This document shows positions 15,809 through 24,046 of a stretch of 64,000 nucleotides of DNA, piece after piece. The DNA is from Hymenobacter sp. ISL-91. GTDB taxonomy: Bacteria > Bacteroidota > Bacteroidia > Cytophagales > Hymenobacteraceae. Below the pieces are notes generated by a model. The model did no database searches, was not told the origin of the DNA, and was given only the letters and a program-made list of their open reading frames with translations. Within the stretch, counting starts at the first letter, position 1. Every line of letters starts with the position of its first letter. The stretch is taken from positions 1 through 64,000 of the forward strand of contig NZ_JAGGPS010000038.1 in NCBI RefSeq assembly GCF_018613725.1, in the 5' to 3' direction. A program made the translations under genes and the position numbers.

Positions 15809-18382
15809 ATGCTGCCTGATTTCCGCGCCCGTTTCTGTGCTCCGACTCGCCTGTGGCTCCGGCTCCTGACGGCCCCCGTCGTCCGCCCGGGCACTGCGGC
15901 GCTGTTGCTGCTGGCCGGCCTGGCCACGCCGGCGCTGGCCCAAACCAGCCGCGTAACGGTAGCCGGCCTAGTGCGCGACGGCAGCGGCCGGCCCCTGGAG
16001 GACGTAACAGTAGGCGTGGAGGGCCAGACTGGCAGCACCAGCACCAACGAGCAGGGCCGCTTTTCGCTGAGCGTAGCACGGCCGGCGGCCGGCGCGGCCG
16101 CCCCGGTGCTGGTACTACGCCGCCTCGGCTACCGCCTCGAACGCCTCAAGCTCGACTTAGCCCAGAACCCGGAGTTGCGCCTGGTGCTGGCCGATGATGG
16201 CCGGGCCCTCGACAACGTAACCGTACGCGGCCGCCAGGATGGCACCGATACTCGCGAGCAGGTGAGCATTATGCAGCTGGAGCCGCGCACAGCTAAAGAG
16301 ATACCCTCGCCCTTCGGCGACTTTTCGGCCGTTCTCAAAACGCTGCCCGGCGTAACCAGCACCAACGAGCTGACCAGCACGTACTCGGTGCGGGGCGGCA
16401 ACTACGAGGAAAACCTGATTTACGTCAACGGCTTCGAGGTGTACCGGCCGTTTCTGGTAACCACGGCCCAGCAGGAGGGCCTGAGCTTTGTGAACCCCGA
16501 TCTGGTGAACACGATTGAGTTTTCGAGCGGGGGCTGGCAGCCCAAGTTCGGCGACAAGCTTTCGTCGGTGCTCAACATTGAATACAAGCGTCCCCTCAAG
16601 TTCGGGGCGTCGGCTACGGGCAGCCTGGTGGGCGGCACGGCCCACGTAGAGGCCGCTTCGCCCAACCGCCGCGTCAGCTACCTGGCGGGCGTGCGCTACA
16701 AAAATGCCACCTACGTCTTCAATTCGCTCCAGCAGCAGCAGGGCGGCTACAACCCTACTTTCTACGACGGCCAGAGTCTGATTACGCTGGCCTTAGGGCC
16801 CCAGGACAATCTCGACCGGACCACGGTGAGCCTGCTGAACACCTTTGCCCACAACGATTTTCGGTTCAATCCCGAAAGCGGCGTCAGCACGTTCAGCACC
16901 GGTGTCAACCAGTTTTCGCGCCTCGTTATCGACTACTCGGGCCGCGAGCGGATGCAGTACGACACCTACCAGGGCGGGCTGAGCCTGAGCCACCAGCTGC
17001 GAAACAACCTGCGCCTGGAGCTGCTGGGGGGGCTGCTGTACTCGCGCGAGTTTGAATACCGCGACGTGGAGGCAGCCTATTTCATTGCTGAAATCAACCG
17101 CGACCCAAATTCGCCCGACTTTGGGGCCGACCGCAACCGGCGGGGTGTTGGCTCACTTTTCAAGAACTCGCGCAACTCGCTCGACGCCCGGGTGGCCTCG
17201 CTCGAAACCCGCGGTACCTGGACGCCGGGGCTGCGCCACACCGTGCGCTGGGGCCTGAAAGCCGGCCGCGAGCAGATAAGCGACGTGCTAAATGAGTACA
17301 GCTTCGTCGATTCGGCCGACTTTGTGCCCGACTTCCGCCGTACCCGCCTGCGCTCCGACCTTAGCTTGAACAGTACCCGCACCCAGGGCTACGCCCAGCA
17401 CACCATTCGCTTCGATTCGTTGCGCACACTTACCTACGGCGCCCGTCTCAACCACTGGACCGTGAATGGGCAGACCACGCTCAGCCCGCGGGTGCAATAC
17501 GCCTTTCGGAGTGCCCGCAACCCGCGGCTGGCCTGGAAAGCGGCCGCCGGCGTGTACGTGCAGCCGCCCTTCTACCGCGAGCTGCGCTTTCAGTCCGGGG
17601 CCCCGCAAAGCCAGGAAGGCGCGCTTAACCTCGATTTGCGCGCTCAACGCTCGTTGCACTTTATTGTAGGCAACGAGCTGCGTTTCCAGAGCTGGGGCCG
17701 GCCGTTCCGCTTCACCGGCGAGGCCTACTACAAGTACCTCACCGACGTGGTGCCCTACGACATCGACAACGTGCGCCTGCGCTACCAGGCCAACAACAAC
17801 GCCAAGGCCTACGCCGCCGGTTTCGATGCGCGGGTGAGCGGCGAGTTCATCCCCGGCACCGAATCGTGGTTTAGCCTGGGCGTGCTCACGACCCGCGAAA
17901 ATCTGTTCGGCGACTCGCTCAATGTCTTCGATTCCGAGGGTCAGGTTATCGGCCGCCAGCCTAAGGGCTACATCCGCCGCCCTTCCGATCAGCGCCTGAA
18001 CTTGGGCATTTTCCTGCAGGACAACCTGCCGAACGACCCCTCGGTAAAAGGCTACGTGAATTTCGTGTTTGGCACCGGCCTGCCCTTCAGCCCCCCCGAC
18101 GCGCCCGATTTGCGCGGGACCAGCAAACTCACCCGCGCCTATCGGCGGGCCGATCTGGGGTTTACCAAAGTAGTGAGCCTGCGCTCGGCCGCCGAACTGG
18201 CTGCCCGCGGCCGCAGCGTGCAGCTGCAAACGCTATGGATTAGCCTGGAAGTGCTCAACGTGTTGGGCGCCAGTAATCTGGCCGGTTATAACTACGTGCA
18301 GGACCTCAACGGCCTCACCTACAGCGTACCTAACTTCCTCTCGAACCGCCTGGTAAACCTGCGGGTGATTGCTCGTTTTTAG
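15809..18382 (+). CDS. TonB-dependent receptor with carboxypeptidase-regulatory N-terminus
   Basis: Outer-membrane importer of about 857 residues. The signal sequence includes GTAALLLLAGLATPALAQ. A CarboxypepD_reg-like domain follows (VTVAGLVRDGSGRPLEDVTV), then the plug: VLKTLPGVTSTNELTSTYSV, RGGNYEENLIYVNGFEVYRP, and IEFSSGGWQPKFGDKLSSVL. The rest is a beta-barrel ending in the aromatic strand LVNLRVIARF. There is no SusD partner nearby, so it is less likely a glycan system; the ligand cannot be read. It follows rpe by 9 bases, and a family A palindrome follows it. Confidence 0.9.
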   Translation: MLPDFRARFCAPTRLWLRLLTAPVVRPGTAALLLLAGLATPALAQTSRVTVAGLVRDGSGRPLEDVTVGVEGQTGSTSTNEQGRFSLSVARPAAGAAAPVLVLRRLGYRLERLKLDLAQNPELRLVLADDGRALDNVTVRGRQDGTDTREQVSIMQLEPRTAKEIPSPFGDFSAVLKTLPGVTSTNELTSTYSVRGGNYEENLIYVNGFEVYRPFLVTTAQQEGLSFVNPDLVNTIEFSSGGWQPKFGDKLSSVLNIEYKRPLKFGASATGSLVGGTAHVEAASPNRRVSYLAGVRYKNATYVFNSLQQQQGGYNPTFYDGQSLITLALGPQDNLDRTTVSLLNTFAHNDFRFNPESGVSTFSTGVNQFSRLVIDYSGRERMQYDTYQGGLSLSHQLRNNLRLELLGGLLYSREFEYRDVEAAYFIAEINRDPNSPDFGADRNRRGVGSLFKNSRNSLDARVASLETRGTWTPGLRHTVRWGLKAGREQISDVLNEYSFVDSADFVPDFRRTRLRSDLSLNSTRTQGYAQHTIRFDSLRTLTYGARLNHWTVNGQTTLSPRVQYAFRSARNPRLAWKAAAGVYVQPPFYRELRFQSGAPQSQEGALNLDLRAQRSLHFIVGNELRFQSWGRPFRFTGEAYYKYLTDVVPYDIDNVRLRYQANNNAKAYAAGFDARVSGEFIPGTESWFSLGVLTTRENLFGDSLNVFDSEGQVIGRQPKGYIRRPSDQRLNLGIFLQDNLPNDPSVKGYVNFVFGTGLPFSPPDAPDLRGTSKLTRAYRRADLGFTKVVSLRSAAELAARGRSVQLQTLWISLEVLNVLGASNLAGYNYVQDLNGLTYSVPNFLSNRLVNLRVIARF

Positions 18383-18404
18383 CGGGGGAGAGAAGGATAA
18401 GGAA

Positions 18405-18500
18405 CGTCATGCTGAGCGAAGTCGAAGCATCTCGCCTACTGACACTGCAACAGTAATCTGACATCAGCACGCGAGATTCTTCGCTTCGCTCTGAATGACG
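18405..18500. repeat. Palindromic element, family A (copy A3)
   Basis: CGTCATGCTGAGCGAAGTCG... on the left, and GCGAAGAATCTCGCG-type complement ending ATGACG on the right, with more mismatches than A2. It lies between the convergent TonB-dependent receptor and sterol desaturase genes. Confidence 0.8.
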
Positions 18501-18509
18501 TTTCCTGTA

Positions 18510-19334
18510 TCACTTCTCTGTACTCACTTCCCCGGCATGTACGTCTTTAAAGCGTAGCATATCGGTGAGGCGTTCCTCCATTTCGGGGTCGAAGCCGCAG
18601 GTGGCCTCGAAAGTGGCAGGGTTGCGGTAGGTACCGAAGAGGTAGTCCCAGACAACCAGGTCGCCGTAGTTGTGGCTGTGCTGCTGGTACTGATGATGGA
18701 CGCGGTGCATTTCGGGGCGCTGGAAAATGTAGCCCACCCAGCGCGGCGTGCGCACGTTGGTGTGGTAGAAGAATTCGCCCAGCGCCGTGCAAAGCGTGTA
18801 TACGGCCCCGACTGCCGGGCTCAGGCCCAGCACGGTAAACACCAGCAGCCCGCCCAGCACCGAATTGACGGTCATTTCAAGCGGGTGCTTGTAGAAGGAC
18901 GTGATGACTTCGAGGCGGCGGGGGCTGTGATGAATCTGGTGAAAATGCAGCCACAGAAAGTCGTGGGTGTGGCGCCAGCGGTGCCACCAGTAGAAAATGA
19001 ACGTGGCCACCACGTAGGCAAGCAACCCGCCTGCCACCGGCCCAAGGTAGCGCGAAACGTGCAGCAGCGAGTAGGCCGAAAACCATTTCTCCCAGGTGAG
19101 GCCCGCCACTACTACAACCAGCAGCTGAGCTCCGTTGATGACCAGCACCCGAAAGGGCCAGGTGGCCACCCGCGGCAGCTTCCAGCCCGGCACCACACGT
19201 TCCAGCACAAAGCAGAACGCGAAGGCTGCGAAAACAACAACCAGCATGGGTGGGGCGCCCCATTGAAGGAGATGGGGCAGGCTAAAGACAAAGTCGCAGC
19301 TTAACAGCAGCGGCAGGGAAAACAGCGGATTCAT
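18510..19334 (-). CDS. Sterol desaturase / fatty acid hydroxylase family protein
   Basis: Integral membrane di-iron oxygenase. Several hydrophobic segments surround three histidine clusters: WWHRWRHTHDFLW, HFHQIHHSPRR and MHRVHHQYQQHSHNYGD, the metal ligands of this superfamily. The substrate (sterol, carotenoid or lipid) cannot be told. Of possible starts, the ATG at 19334 (MNPLFSLPLLLSCDF) gives 274 residues; a longer frame would begin with residues encoded around palindrome H. A Crp/Fnr regulator is encoded upstream on the same strand and may control it. Confidence 0.85.
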   Translation of the reverse strand: MNPLFSLPLLLSCDFVFSLPHLLQWGAPPMLVVVFAAFAFCFVLERVVPGWKLPRVATWPFRVLVINGAQLLVVVVAGLTWEKWFSAYSLLHVSRYLGPVAGGLLAYVVATFIFYWWHRWRHTHDFLWLHFHQIHHSPRRLEVITSFYKHPLEMTVNSVLGGLLVFTVLGLSPAVGAVYTLCTALGEFFYHTNVRTPRWVGYIFQRPEMHRVHHQYQQHSHNYGDLVVWDYLFGTYRNPATFEATCGFDPEMEERLTDMLRFKDVHAGEVSTEK

Positions 19335-19426
19335 AGGAGCAGGGTTAAGGGGTAAAACCATGCTCCAAAGGTGCGGGCCGCTTCGCCCGCAACCCTTGAC
19401 ATTTGTCAAGAAAGAGCCGAGTGCCT

Positions 19427-19512
19427 GTAGCGCGAAGCTCCAGCTTCGCGTGTCGTTGCTGACTGCCACACGACGTCGTTCAACGACACGCGAAGCAGGA
19501 GCTTCGCGCTAC
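19427..19512. repeat. Inverted repeat between Crp/Fnr and sterol desaturase genes (family H)
   Basis: Arms GTAGCGCGAAGCTCCAGCTT... (32 bases) and its complement ending AGCTTCGCGCTAC, with a single mismatch across 32 bases and a spacer of 22. Each arm itself contains the inverted word CGCGAAGCT / AGCTTCGCG. Confidence 0.85.
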
Positions 19513-19518
19513 GGCTGT

Positions 19519-20082
19519 TCAGCGGCGGGCGCGCAGGCGGCTCAGGGTTTCAGGGGTAATGCCCAGGTGCGAGGCCAGCATGTGCAGTGGCACCTGTTGC
19601 GTGAGGTCGGGGAAGTCGTGCAGCAGCCGGGCGTAGCGTTCGGCGGCGGGCAGCATGCGCAGGTCGAGGGCGCGCTGCTCGCTGAGCACGTAGTAGCGCT
19701 CGGTAAGCACCCGGCCGATGAAGTTGAACTCAGGAAACTGCCGGTACAGGGCCTGTACCTGCTCGTAGGTGAGCGACCAGCCCCGGCACTCGGCCAGCGC
19801 CTGCAGGTACTCGTGGGACGGCCGGCGCGAAAAGAAGCTCAGAATCGAAATCACGAAGTGGCCCGCCGGCATAAACCACGACGTTACCTCTTTGCCTTCC
19901 TTCAGATAAAAGCCCCGCACCAGGCCCGATTCCAGAAAATAAAGCCGCTGCGCCACATGGCCGGGTTCGAGCAGCAGGGTGCGGGCCGCCACATTTTCGG
20001 GTCGTGCCAGCCGGCACAACTCGGCCTGCAGGCCCGGGGAAAGCGGATGAATAGCGCGGCAAACTGCCAATAAAGCGTCCAT
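19519..20082 (-). CDS. Crp/Fnr family transcriptional regulator
   Basis: Contains a cyclic-nucleotide-binding-type beta-roll (ARTLLLEPGHVAQRLYFLES, GLVRGFYLKEGKEVTSWFMP) and a C-terminal helix-turn-helix VPLHMLASHLGITPETLSRL. There is no Fnr cysteine cluster, so iron-sulfur sensing is unlikely. The ATG at 20082 (MDALLAVCRAIHPL) gives 187 residues; the longer frame adds a hydrophobic stretch that does not belong to the family. The recognition helix ends only three residues before the stop, which is common in this Bacteroidota subgroup. It lies upstream of the sterol desaturase on the same strand. Confidence 0.88.
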   Translation of the reverse strand: MDALLAVCRAIHPLSPGLQAELCRLARPENVAARTLLLEPGHVAQRLYFLESGLVRGFYLKEGKEVTSWFMPAGHFVISILSFFSRRPSHEYLQALAECRGWSLTYEQVQALYRQFPEFNFIGRVLTERYYVLSEQRALDLRMLPAAERYARLLHDFPDLTQQVPLHMLASHLGITPETLSRLRARR

Positions 20083-20143
20083 GTGGGCCAAGGTAGCAGG
20101 ACTTGCGCAATGCGCGTGCAGCGCCAGCCATAGGAGAATCGGT

Positions 20144-20186
20144 AAAATAAAAGCAGCCGCTGCATATAGCAACGGCTGCTTTATTT
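20144..20186 (-). terminator. Terminator of the sugar dehydrogenase gene
   Basis: AAATAAAAGCAGCCG and CGGCTGCTTTATTT flank a loop of about 13 bases. Read on the minus strand it follows the PQQ-type dehydrogenase stop by about 30 bases and ends in a T-rich run. Confidence 0.6.
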
Positions 20187-20214
20187 CGGGGCAGTAGTCT
20201 GTTGGAAACCGCGG

Positions 20215-21444
20215 TTAGCCGCGTTTCCGGGCTTTGCCGGCGGGCGCGGGTTTGCCGTTGCCGGCATACGCTACCCGGTACACAACGCCGGTAGCGTCGT
20301 CCGACACCAGTAGCGAGCCGTCGGCGTGCTGGGCAATGCCGCACACACGGCCGAACTGCTCCTTGTTGTCGTTCACGAGCCAGCCGGTCACGAAATCCTC
20401 GAACTTCTCGGGCTGGCCCTGCTCATTGAAATGCACCCGTACCAGCTTGTAGCCCGCGGGCTCGGCGCGGTTCCAGGAACCGTGCATGGTTACAATGGCG
20501 TCGTTCTGGTACTCTTTCGGAAACTGCTGGCCGTTATAGAACGCCATGCCCAGCGGAGCCGAGTGGGCCTTATAAAGCAGTTTGGGGTTGATTGTTTTGG
20601 CCGCGTACTCCGCGTGGGTCTGGCCGCCGGGCGGCTCGTCGGCCAGGTTGGCCTTGCCATTCTCGAATACGAAGGGCCAGCCGTAGTTGCCGCCCTGCTT
20701 GATTTCGTTCAACTCCTCGCGCTGCTGCTCGTCGCCCAGCCAGTCGATGCCGTGGTCGAAGCCGAACAGCTGCCCGGTGCGCGGGTGCCAGCCGAAGCCG
20801 ATGGTATTGCGCAGGCCCTGGGCATACACGGTGCGGCCCGAGCCGTCGAGCTTCATTTGCAGCAGGGTGGCGTTTTCCTTATTGCCTTCGTCGCAGGCGT
20901 TGCAGGTGCTGCCCACCGAGAGGTAGAGCGTGCCGTCGGGAGCGAAGTTGAGGGTGCGGTTGGGATGCTGGCCGGCATCGGGCAGGTCGTCGTAGAGGCG
21001 CTTGAGGGGGCTGAGCGAGCCGTCCTTCTGAATATCGGCCACGTACAGCTCCCGGATGGCCGAGGCGTAGAGCTTGCCGTCGCGAATGGCCAGTCCGTGC
21101 AGGTGCTCGGCCTGGGCTACCTGCCGGGTCTGGTCGGCGCGGCCGTCCTGGTTGGAGTCGCGCAGCAGCGTGATGGTGCCTTTGTCGCGGTTCGACACGT
21201 ACACGTCTCCGTTGGGGGCCACGGCCAGCATTCGGGGCTTGTCGAGCTTCTCGGCAAACTTGGTGATGGTGAAGCCGGCCGGCACCTTCAGCTGGGCCAC
21301 GCGGGCGTCGGTGGCATCCACCTGCTTGGGCTTGAAGATGTGGCCTTCGTAGGAAGCGCGCACCGACTGCTGATAATCGTTCTGAGCGGTAGCCGTAAAG
21401 CCTGCTGTCAGCAGCGTAGCCAATAAAAAAGGGACCTTAACCAT
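20215..21444 (-). CDS. PQQ-dependent sugar dehydrogenase-like protein (sorbosone dehydrogenase family)
   Basis: Exported six-bladed beta-propeller of the GSDH/sorbosone dehydrogenase type. The signal peptide is MVKVPFLLATLLTAGFTATA. Motifs include FAEKLDKPRMLAVAPNGDVY, LHGLAIRDGKLYAS, TLNFAPDGTLYLSVGSTCNA, GLRNTIGFGWHPRTGQL and GGNYGWPFVFENG, matching the PQQ and calcium pocket region of the family. The ATG at 21444 leaves 409 residues; one six codons upstream would place the palindrome 21444-21494 in the coding sequence. The substrate is not known. Confidence 0.85.
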   Translation of the reverse strand: MVKVPFLLATLLTAGFTATAQNDYQQSVRASYEGHIFKPKQVDATDARVAQLKVPAGFTITKFAEKLDKPRMLAVAPNGDVYVSNRDKGTITLLRDSNQDGRADQTRQVAQAEHLHGLAIRDGKLYASAIRELYVADIQKDGSLSPLKRLYDDLPDAGQHPNRTLNFAPDGTLYLSVGSTCNACDEGNKENATLLQMKLDGSGRTVYAQGLRNTIGFGWHPRTGQLFGFDHGIDWLGDEQQREELNEIKQGGNYGWPFVFENGKANLADEPPGGQTHAEYAAKTINPKLLYKAHSAPLGMAFYNGQQFPKEYQNDAIVTMHGSWNRAEPAGYKLVRVHFNEQGQPEKFEDFVTGWLVNDNKEQFGRVCGIAQHADGSLLVSDDATGVVYRVAYAGNGKPAPAGKARKRG

Positions 21445-21494
21445 AAATCGAGTTGAATGCAAGCGAGTAATTTGCTTGCATTCAACTCGATTTA
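21444..21494. repeat. Perfect 21-base inverted repeat abutting the sugar dehydrogenase start
   Basis: TAAATCGAGTTGAATGCAAGC (given in two parts: TAAATCGAGTTG, AATGCAAGC) at 21444-21464 and its exact complement at 21474-21494 enclose a 9-base loop GAGTAATTT. Read on the minus strand the stem ends at the first base of the start codon, so in mRNA it would sit at the ribosome-binding region. It could be a hairpin or an operator. Confidence 0.85.
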
Positions 21495-21558
21495 GGCCAT
21501 CGATGTTACAAACCTGTCTGCCTAAGCGCTGGTAACCTGCGTGCTTGGCGGCGCAGTT

Positions 21559-22560
21559 TTAGTAGGCCCGGGCCTGCCATTCGGTGAGCGAAAGGCGCAT
21601 ATTAGGCAAGCGCGATTTGAATGCCTCGTCATCTTTATCGCCCATTTTGATTGCTTTGCGGGCATACACAATGGCCGTGCCGTAGTCTTGCTGCTGGGCC
21701 AGCAGGCGGGCTTTTATCCAGTTGTTGCTCACCTCGCTCTGCAGTCGAATCGACTCGTTTATCCAGCTCAGGGCGCGCTCGGGCTGCAGGTTGTTCTGCA
21801 CGAGGTAGTCGGCGGCCTGGGCCAGCAGCTCCCAGTCGTTGGGCTGTTGCAGCAGCGCCCGCTCTACGCCGGCCAGTACCTGTTTGTGTACTTCCACTTC
21901 AAACAGCAGCACCACGGTGCGCTTTTCCCAGGTCAGGTTGAGGTGGGCTCCGTTGGGCCGCACGTTGGAAAACCAATACAGCAGGCTTTCCTGAAACTGC
22001 GCCTGCTCCGTCTGGACCGGCACCCGGATAACGTCCTGCTGCGGGTCGTAGCCATCGGTACCCCAATGAGTGATTACGCGGTTGAGCGCCACTTCCCAGT
22101 CGCGGTCCTGGTGCGGAATCACGTAGTAAGAGTACTGGCCGGCGGGCACGCTCTGCCCATTCAGCAGCACCGGGGTCGAGAAGCGGATGAGCGTGTTTTC
22201 GTTGGCGCCAGCGCGCCACACCTGCTCGTAGGGCACCAATCCGCCCCATACGGCCCGGCCCCGCACCGAGGGCGAGTGGTACTCCACCGTCACGTCGGTA
22301 AGGCCTACGGTTTGAGAAACCAGGGCCCGGGGGCTGGCCTGGGGTAACAGCAGCTCGATGCCCGTAGGCACGCCCGTGCTGGGCGGCGGCAGCGCCGCCG
22401 GTGCCGGCTCGCCAGCCAGGGGCGGCGGGGTAGCCGCCGATGCGGGCACCGGTGCTGGTGCGGGCGCCGGGGTTGTCTGGGCCAGGGCCGCCAGCGAGCT
22501 GCCAGTGCTCAAGGTAAGCAGGAGGCCGAAACGAAGAGCAAGAGAGCGGGCAGTAAACAT
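21559..22560 (-). CDS. DUF2911 domain protein with TPR-like C-terminus
   Basis: Signal peptide MFTARSLALRFGLLLTLSTG ending ALAQ, then a Pro/Ala-rich linker of about 45 residues. Next is the DUF2911 domain: VTVEYHSPSVRGRAVWGGL, VPYEQVWRAGANENTLIRFS, and VPAGQYSYYVIPHQD. The C-terminal 100 residues are helical with a TPR-like pattern (NWIKARLLAQQQDYGTAIVY). Relatives are exported proteins of unknown function in Bacteroidota. The ATG at 22560 is preferred over 22617 because it begins directly with the signal peptide. It faces the his leader divergently. Confidence 0.85.
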   Translation of the reverse strand: MFTARSLALRFGLLLTLSTGSSLAALAQTTPAPAPAPVPASAATPPPLAGEPAPAALPPPSTGVPTGIELLLPQASPRALVSQTVGLTDVTVEYHSPSVRGRAVWGGLVPYEQVWRAGANENTLIRFSTPVLLNGQSVPAGQYSYYVIPHQDRDWEVALNRVITHWGTDGYDPQQDVIRVPVQTEQAQFQESLLYWFSNVRPNGAHLNLTWEKRTVVLLFEVEVHKQVLAGVERALLQQPNDWELLAQAADYLVQNNLQPERALSWINESIRLQSEVSNNWIKARLLAQQQDYGTAIVYARKAIKMGDKDDEAFKSRLPNMRLSLTEWQARAY

Positions 22561-22712
22561 AGAGCAGAAAACAAAGCGGGGCAGGAAACTGTACCATAGC
22601 CGGCACGGCAACCGCACCGCCGGTTATGCAGTAACAATGGTGCCAAAAGTAGGTTGACCTGTTACGGGAAACGTGAAGTTCCCGGTTTTTTGATAATTTT
22701 TTTGGGGAAAAG

Positions 22713-22743
22713 TTTTCATCCTATTGGTCTGCTCGTACATTTG
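22713..22743 (+). promoter_or_regulatory. Probable promoter of the his leader and operon
   Basis: TACATTTG at 22736-22743 matches the Bacteroidota -7 box TAnnTTTG exactly. A TTTT tract at 22713-22716 sits 19 bases upstream where the -33 box (TTTG) is expected. Transcription would start near 22750, about 12 bases before the leader peptide ATG. Confidence 0.6.
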
Positions 22744-22761
22744 CCCCGCTACTTAGCCCTT

Positions 22762-22890
22762 ATGATTTTCTCCGCGCCCCGTATTGTTGTCCTCAGCCAC
22801 CCGGCCGCCCCCGTAGCGGGCCGCCCGGCCGGGGCCGGCGCGTCTGAGTCTGCCGCTTGGCATCATCACGGGCACCATTCCTCTTTCTAG
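22762..22890 (+). CDS. Histidine-rich leader peptide of the his operon (attenuator)
   Basis: A 42-residue frame starting MIFSAPRIVVLSHPAA and ending AAWHHHGHHSSF, with five histidine codons among six consecutive codons at 22861-22878, just before the TAG. It lies 212 bases before hisG and starts just behind a good promoter. This is the layout of the enterobacterial his leader: a shortage of charged tRNA-His would stall the ribosome here. The middle part is Ala/Gly/Pro-rich and the codons look normal. Too small and biased to be an enzyme. The regulatory role is inferred from position and composition. Confidence 0.8.
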   Translation: MIFSAPRIVVLSHPAAPVAGRPAGAGASESAAWHHHGHHSSF

Positions 22891-23015
22891 AGGAATATAC
22901 GCATCATATTGACCCCGTTGGGCGAACCGCAACCGGTTCCCCGGCCACCCGAAAAACCGGTGGCCCGGCCTTGTTCTGGCCCATTTCCAACGTCCGGGTC
23001 CGCTTCTTGTTTTTC
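22868..23015 (+). promoter_or_regulatory. Putative his attenuator RNA structures
   Basis: A perfect 8-base hairpin ATTCCTCT-TTCT-AGAGGAAT (22877-22896) overlaps the leader stop codon. CCGGCCACC (22941-22949) can pair with GGTGGCCCGG (22959-22968). The histidine-codon stretch CGGGCACC (22869-22876) can pair with that same partner, so the two pairings compete. CTGGCCC / GGGTCCG (22976-23002, one mismatch and one G-T pair) is followed by CTTCTTGTTTTT, a weak terminator shape. Pairings were found by eye; no energies were computed. Confidence 0.5.
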
Positions 23016-23064
23016 CCGAAACCTGTTTTGAGTTAGCTATTAAGAAAGCCCCAACAAACGGCCA

Positions 23065-23100
23065 GCTCTTAATTTTTAATTCCTACTTCTTAATTAAAAA
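23065..23100. repeat. Single arm resembling family G in front of hisG
   Basis: TTAATTTTTAATTCCTACTT followed by CTTAATTAAAAA directly precedes the hisG ATG. AATTCCTACTT-TTAATT also ends the right arm of the inverted repeat at 49401-49501. No clear left arm is seen here. Confidence 0.45.
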
Positions 23101-23102
23101 AC

Positions 23103-23954
23103 ATGCTCCGTCTGGCTATCCAGAAATCCGGCCGCTTAAGCGAAGACTCCCTGAACCTGATTCGGGAGTGCGGTATCAGCTTCCTTGCGGCTTCCAACAA
23201 GCTCAAAACCGAAGCCACCAACTTCCCGCTCGAAATCCTGTACCTGCGCGACGATGATATTCCCGGCTACGTGCAGGACGGCGTGGCCGACCTGGGCATT
23301 GTGGGCCAGAACGTGCTGGTAGAGGCCGGCTTTCCGGAGCTGGAAGTAGAAGGGCTGGGCTTCAGCAAGTGTCGCCTGAGCCTGGCCGTGCCCCGCGCCG
23401 CCGCCTACGACTCCATCCAGAGTCTGCAGGGCGTGAGCATTGCCACTTCGTACCCCAAAATACTGGGTGATTACCTGGCCGGCCAGGGCGTGCAGGCCAA
23501 CTTGCACACCATCAGCGGCTCGGTGGAAATTGCCCCCAGCATCGGGCTGGCCGAGGCCATCTGCGACATTGTGAGCAGCGGCTCAACGCTGCTTGGCAAT
23601 GGTCTGCGCGAAGTGGAAACCGTGTTCCGCTCCGAAGCCGTGCTCATCGCCAACCAACACCTGAACGCCGAGAAGAAGGAGTTGCTGGAGCAGTTGATGT
23701 TCCGGATGCAGGCCGTGCGCCGCGCCCGCCGCAACAAGTACATCATCCTCAACGCGCCCGTCGCGGCCCTCGATGCGGTAAAGCAGCTGCTGCCCGGTAT
23801 CAAGTCGCCTACGCTCACGCCGCTGGCCGAGGAAGGCTGGGTGTCGGTGCAGTCGGTGGTGAATGAGGACGATTTCTGGCACATCACCAGCCAGCTCAAA
23901 GCCGTCGGCGCCGAAGGCATTCTGGTGCTCCCGATTGAGAAAATGATCAGCTAA
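23103..23954 (+). CDS. hisG: ATP phosphoribosyltransferase (long form)
   Basis: First step of histidine synthesis: condenses ATP with PRPP; feedback-inhibited by histidine. Residues 1-210 form the catalytic domains, with LRLAIQKSGRLSEDSLNLIR at the start, GVADLGIVGQNVL, and the PRPP loop region DIVSSGSTLLGNGLRE. The last 75 residues (SPTLTPLAEEGWVSVQSVV to VLPIEKMIS) are the regulatory HisG_C domain, so this is the hexameric long form that needs no HisZ. The 283 residues are normal. First gene of the eight-gene operon, behind the His-rich leader. Confidence 0.96.
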   Translation: MLRLAIQKSGRLSEDSLNLIRECGISFLAASNKLKTEATNFPLEILYLRDDDIPGYVQDGVADLGIVGQNVLVEAGFPELEVEGLGFSKCRLSLAVPRAAAYDSIQSLQGVSIATSYPKILGDYLAGQGVQANLHTISGSVEIAPSIGLAEAICDIVSSGSTLLGNGLREVETVFRSEAVLIANQHLNAEKKELLEQLMFRMQAVRRARRNKYIILNAPVAALDAVKQLLPGIKSPTLTPLAEEGWVSVQSVVNEDDFWHITSQLKAVGAEGILVLPIEKMIS

Positions 23955-23957
23955 CTC

Positions 23958-24045
23958 CGCTGTTAGCTACTAGCTGTTGGCTGATAGCTTCCGTTAGGGA
24001 AGCCCGGCCAGCGAGCTATCAGCTAATGGCTATCAGCTAACAGCT
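23958..24045. repeat. Palindromic element, family C (copy C1, hisG-hisD junction)
   Basis: Arms of iterated AGCTnnTAGCT-type words: GCTGTTAGCTACTAGCTGTT on the left, and GCTATCAGCTAACAGCTT on the right. The left arm runs into TAGCTTCCGTTAGGGA, a spacer start shared with copies C3 and C6. The right arm ends one base before the hisD ATG. Confidence 0.85.
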
Positions 24046-24046
24046 T

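Noticed and set aside
19335..19469. Longer N-terminus for the sterol desaturase
   Set aside because: It would extend into the spacer with palindrome H and adds a non-hydrophobic segment unlike the family.
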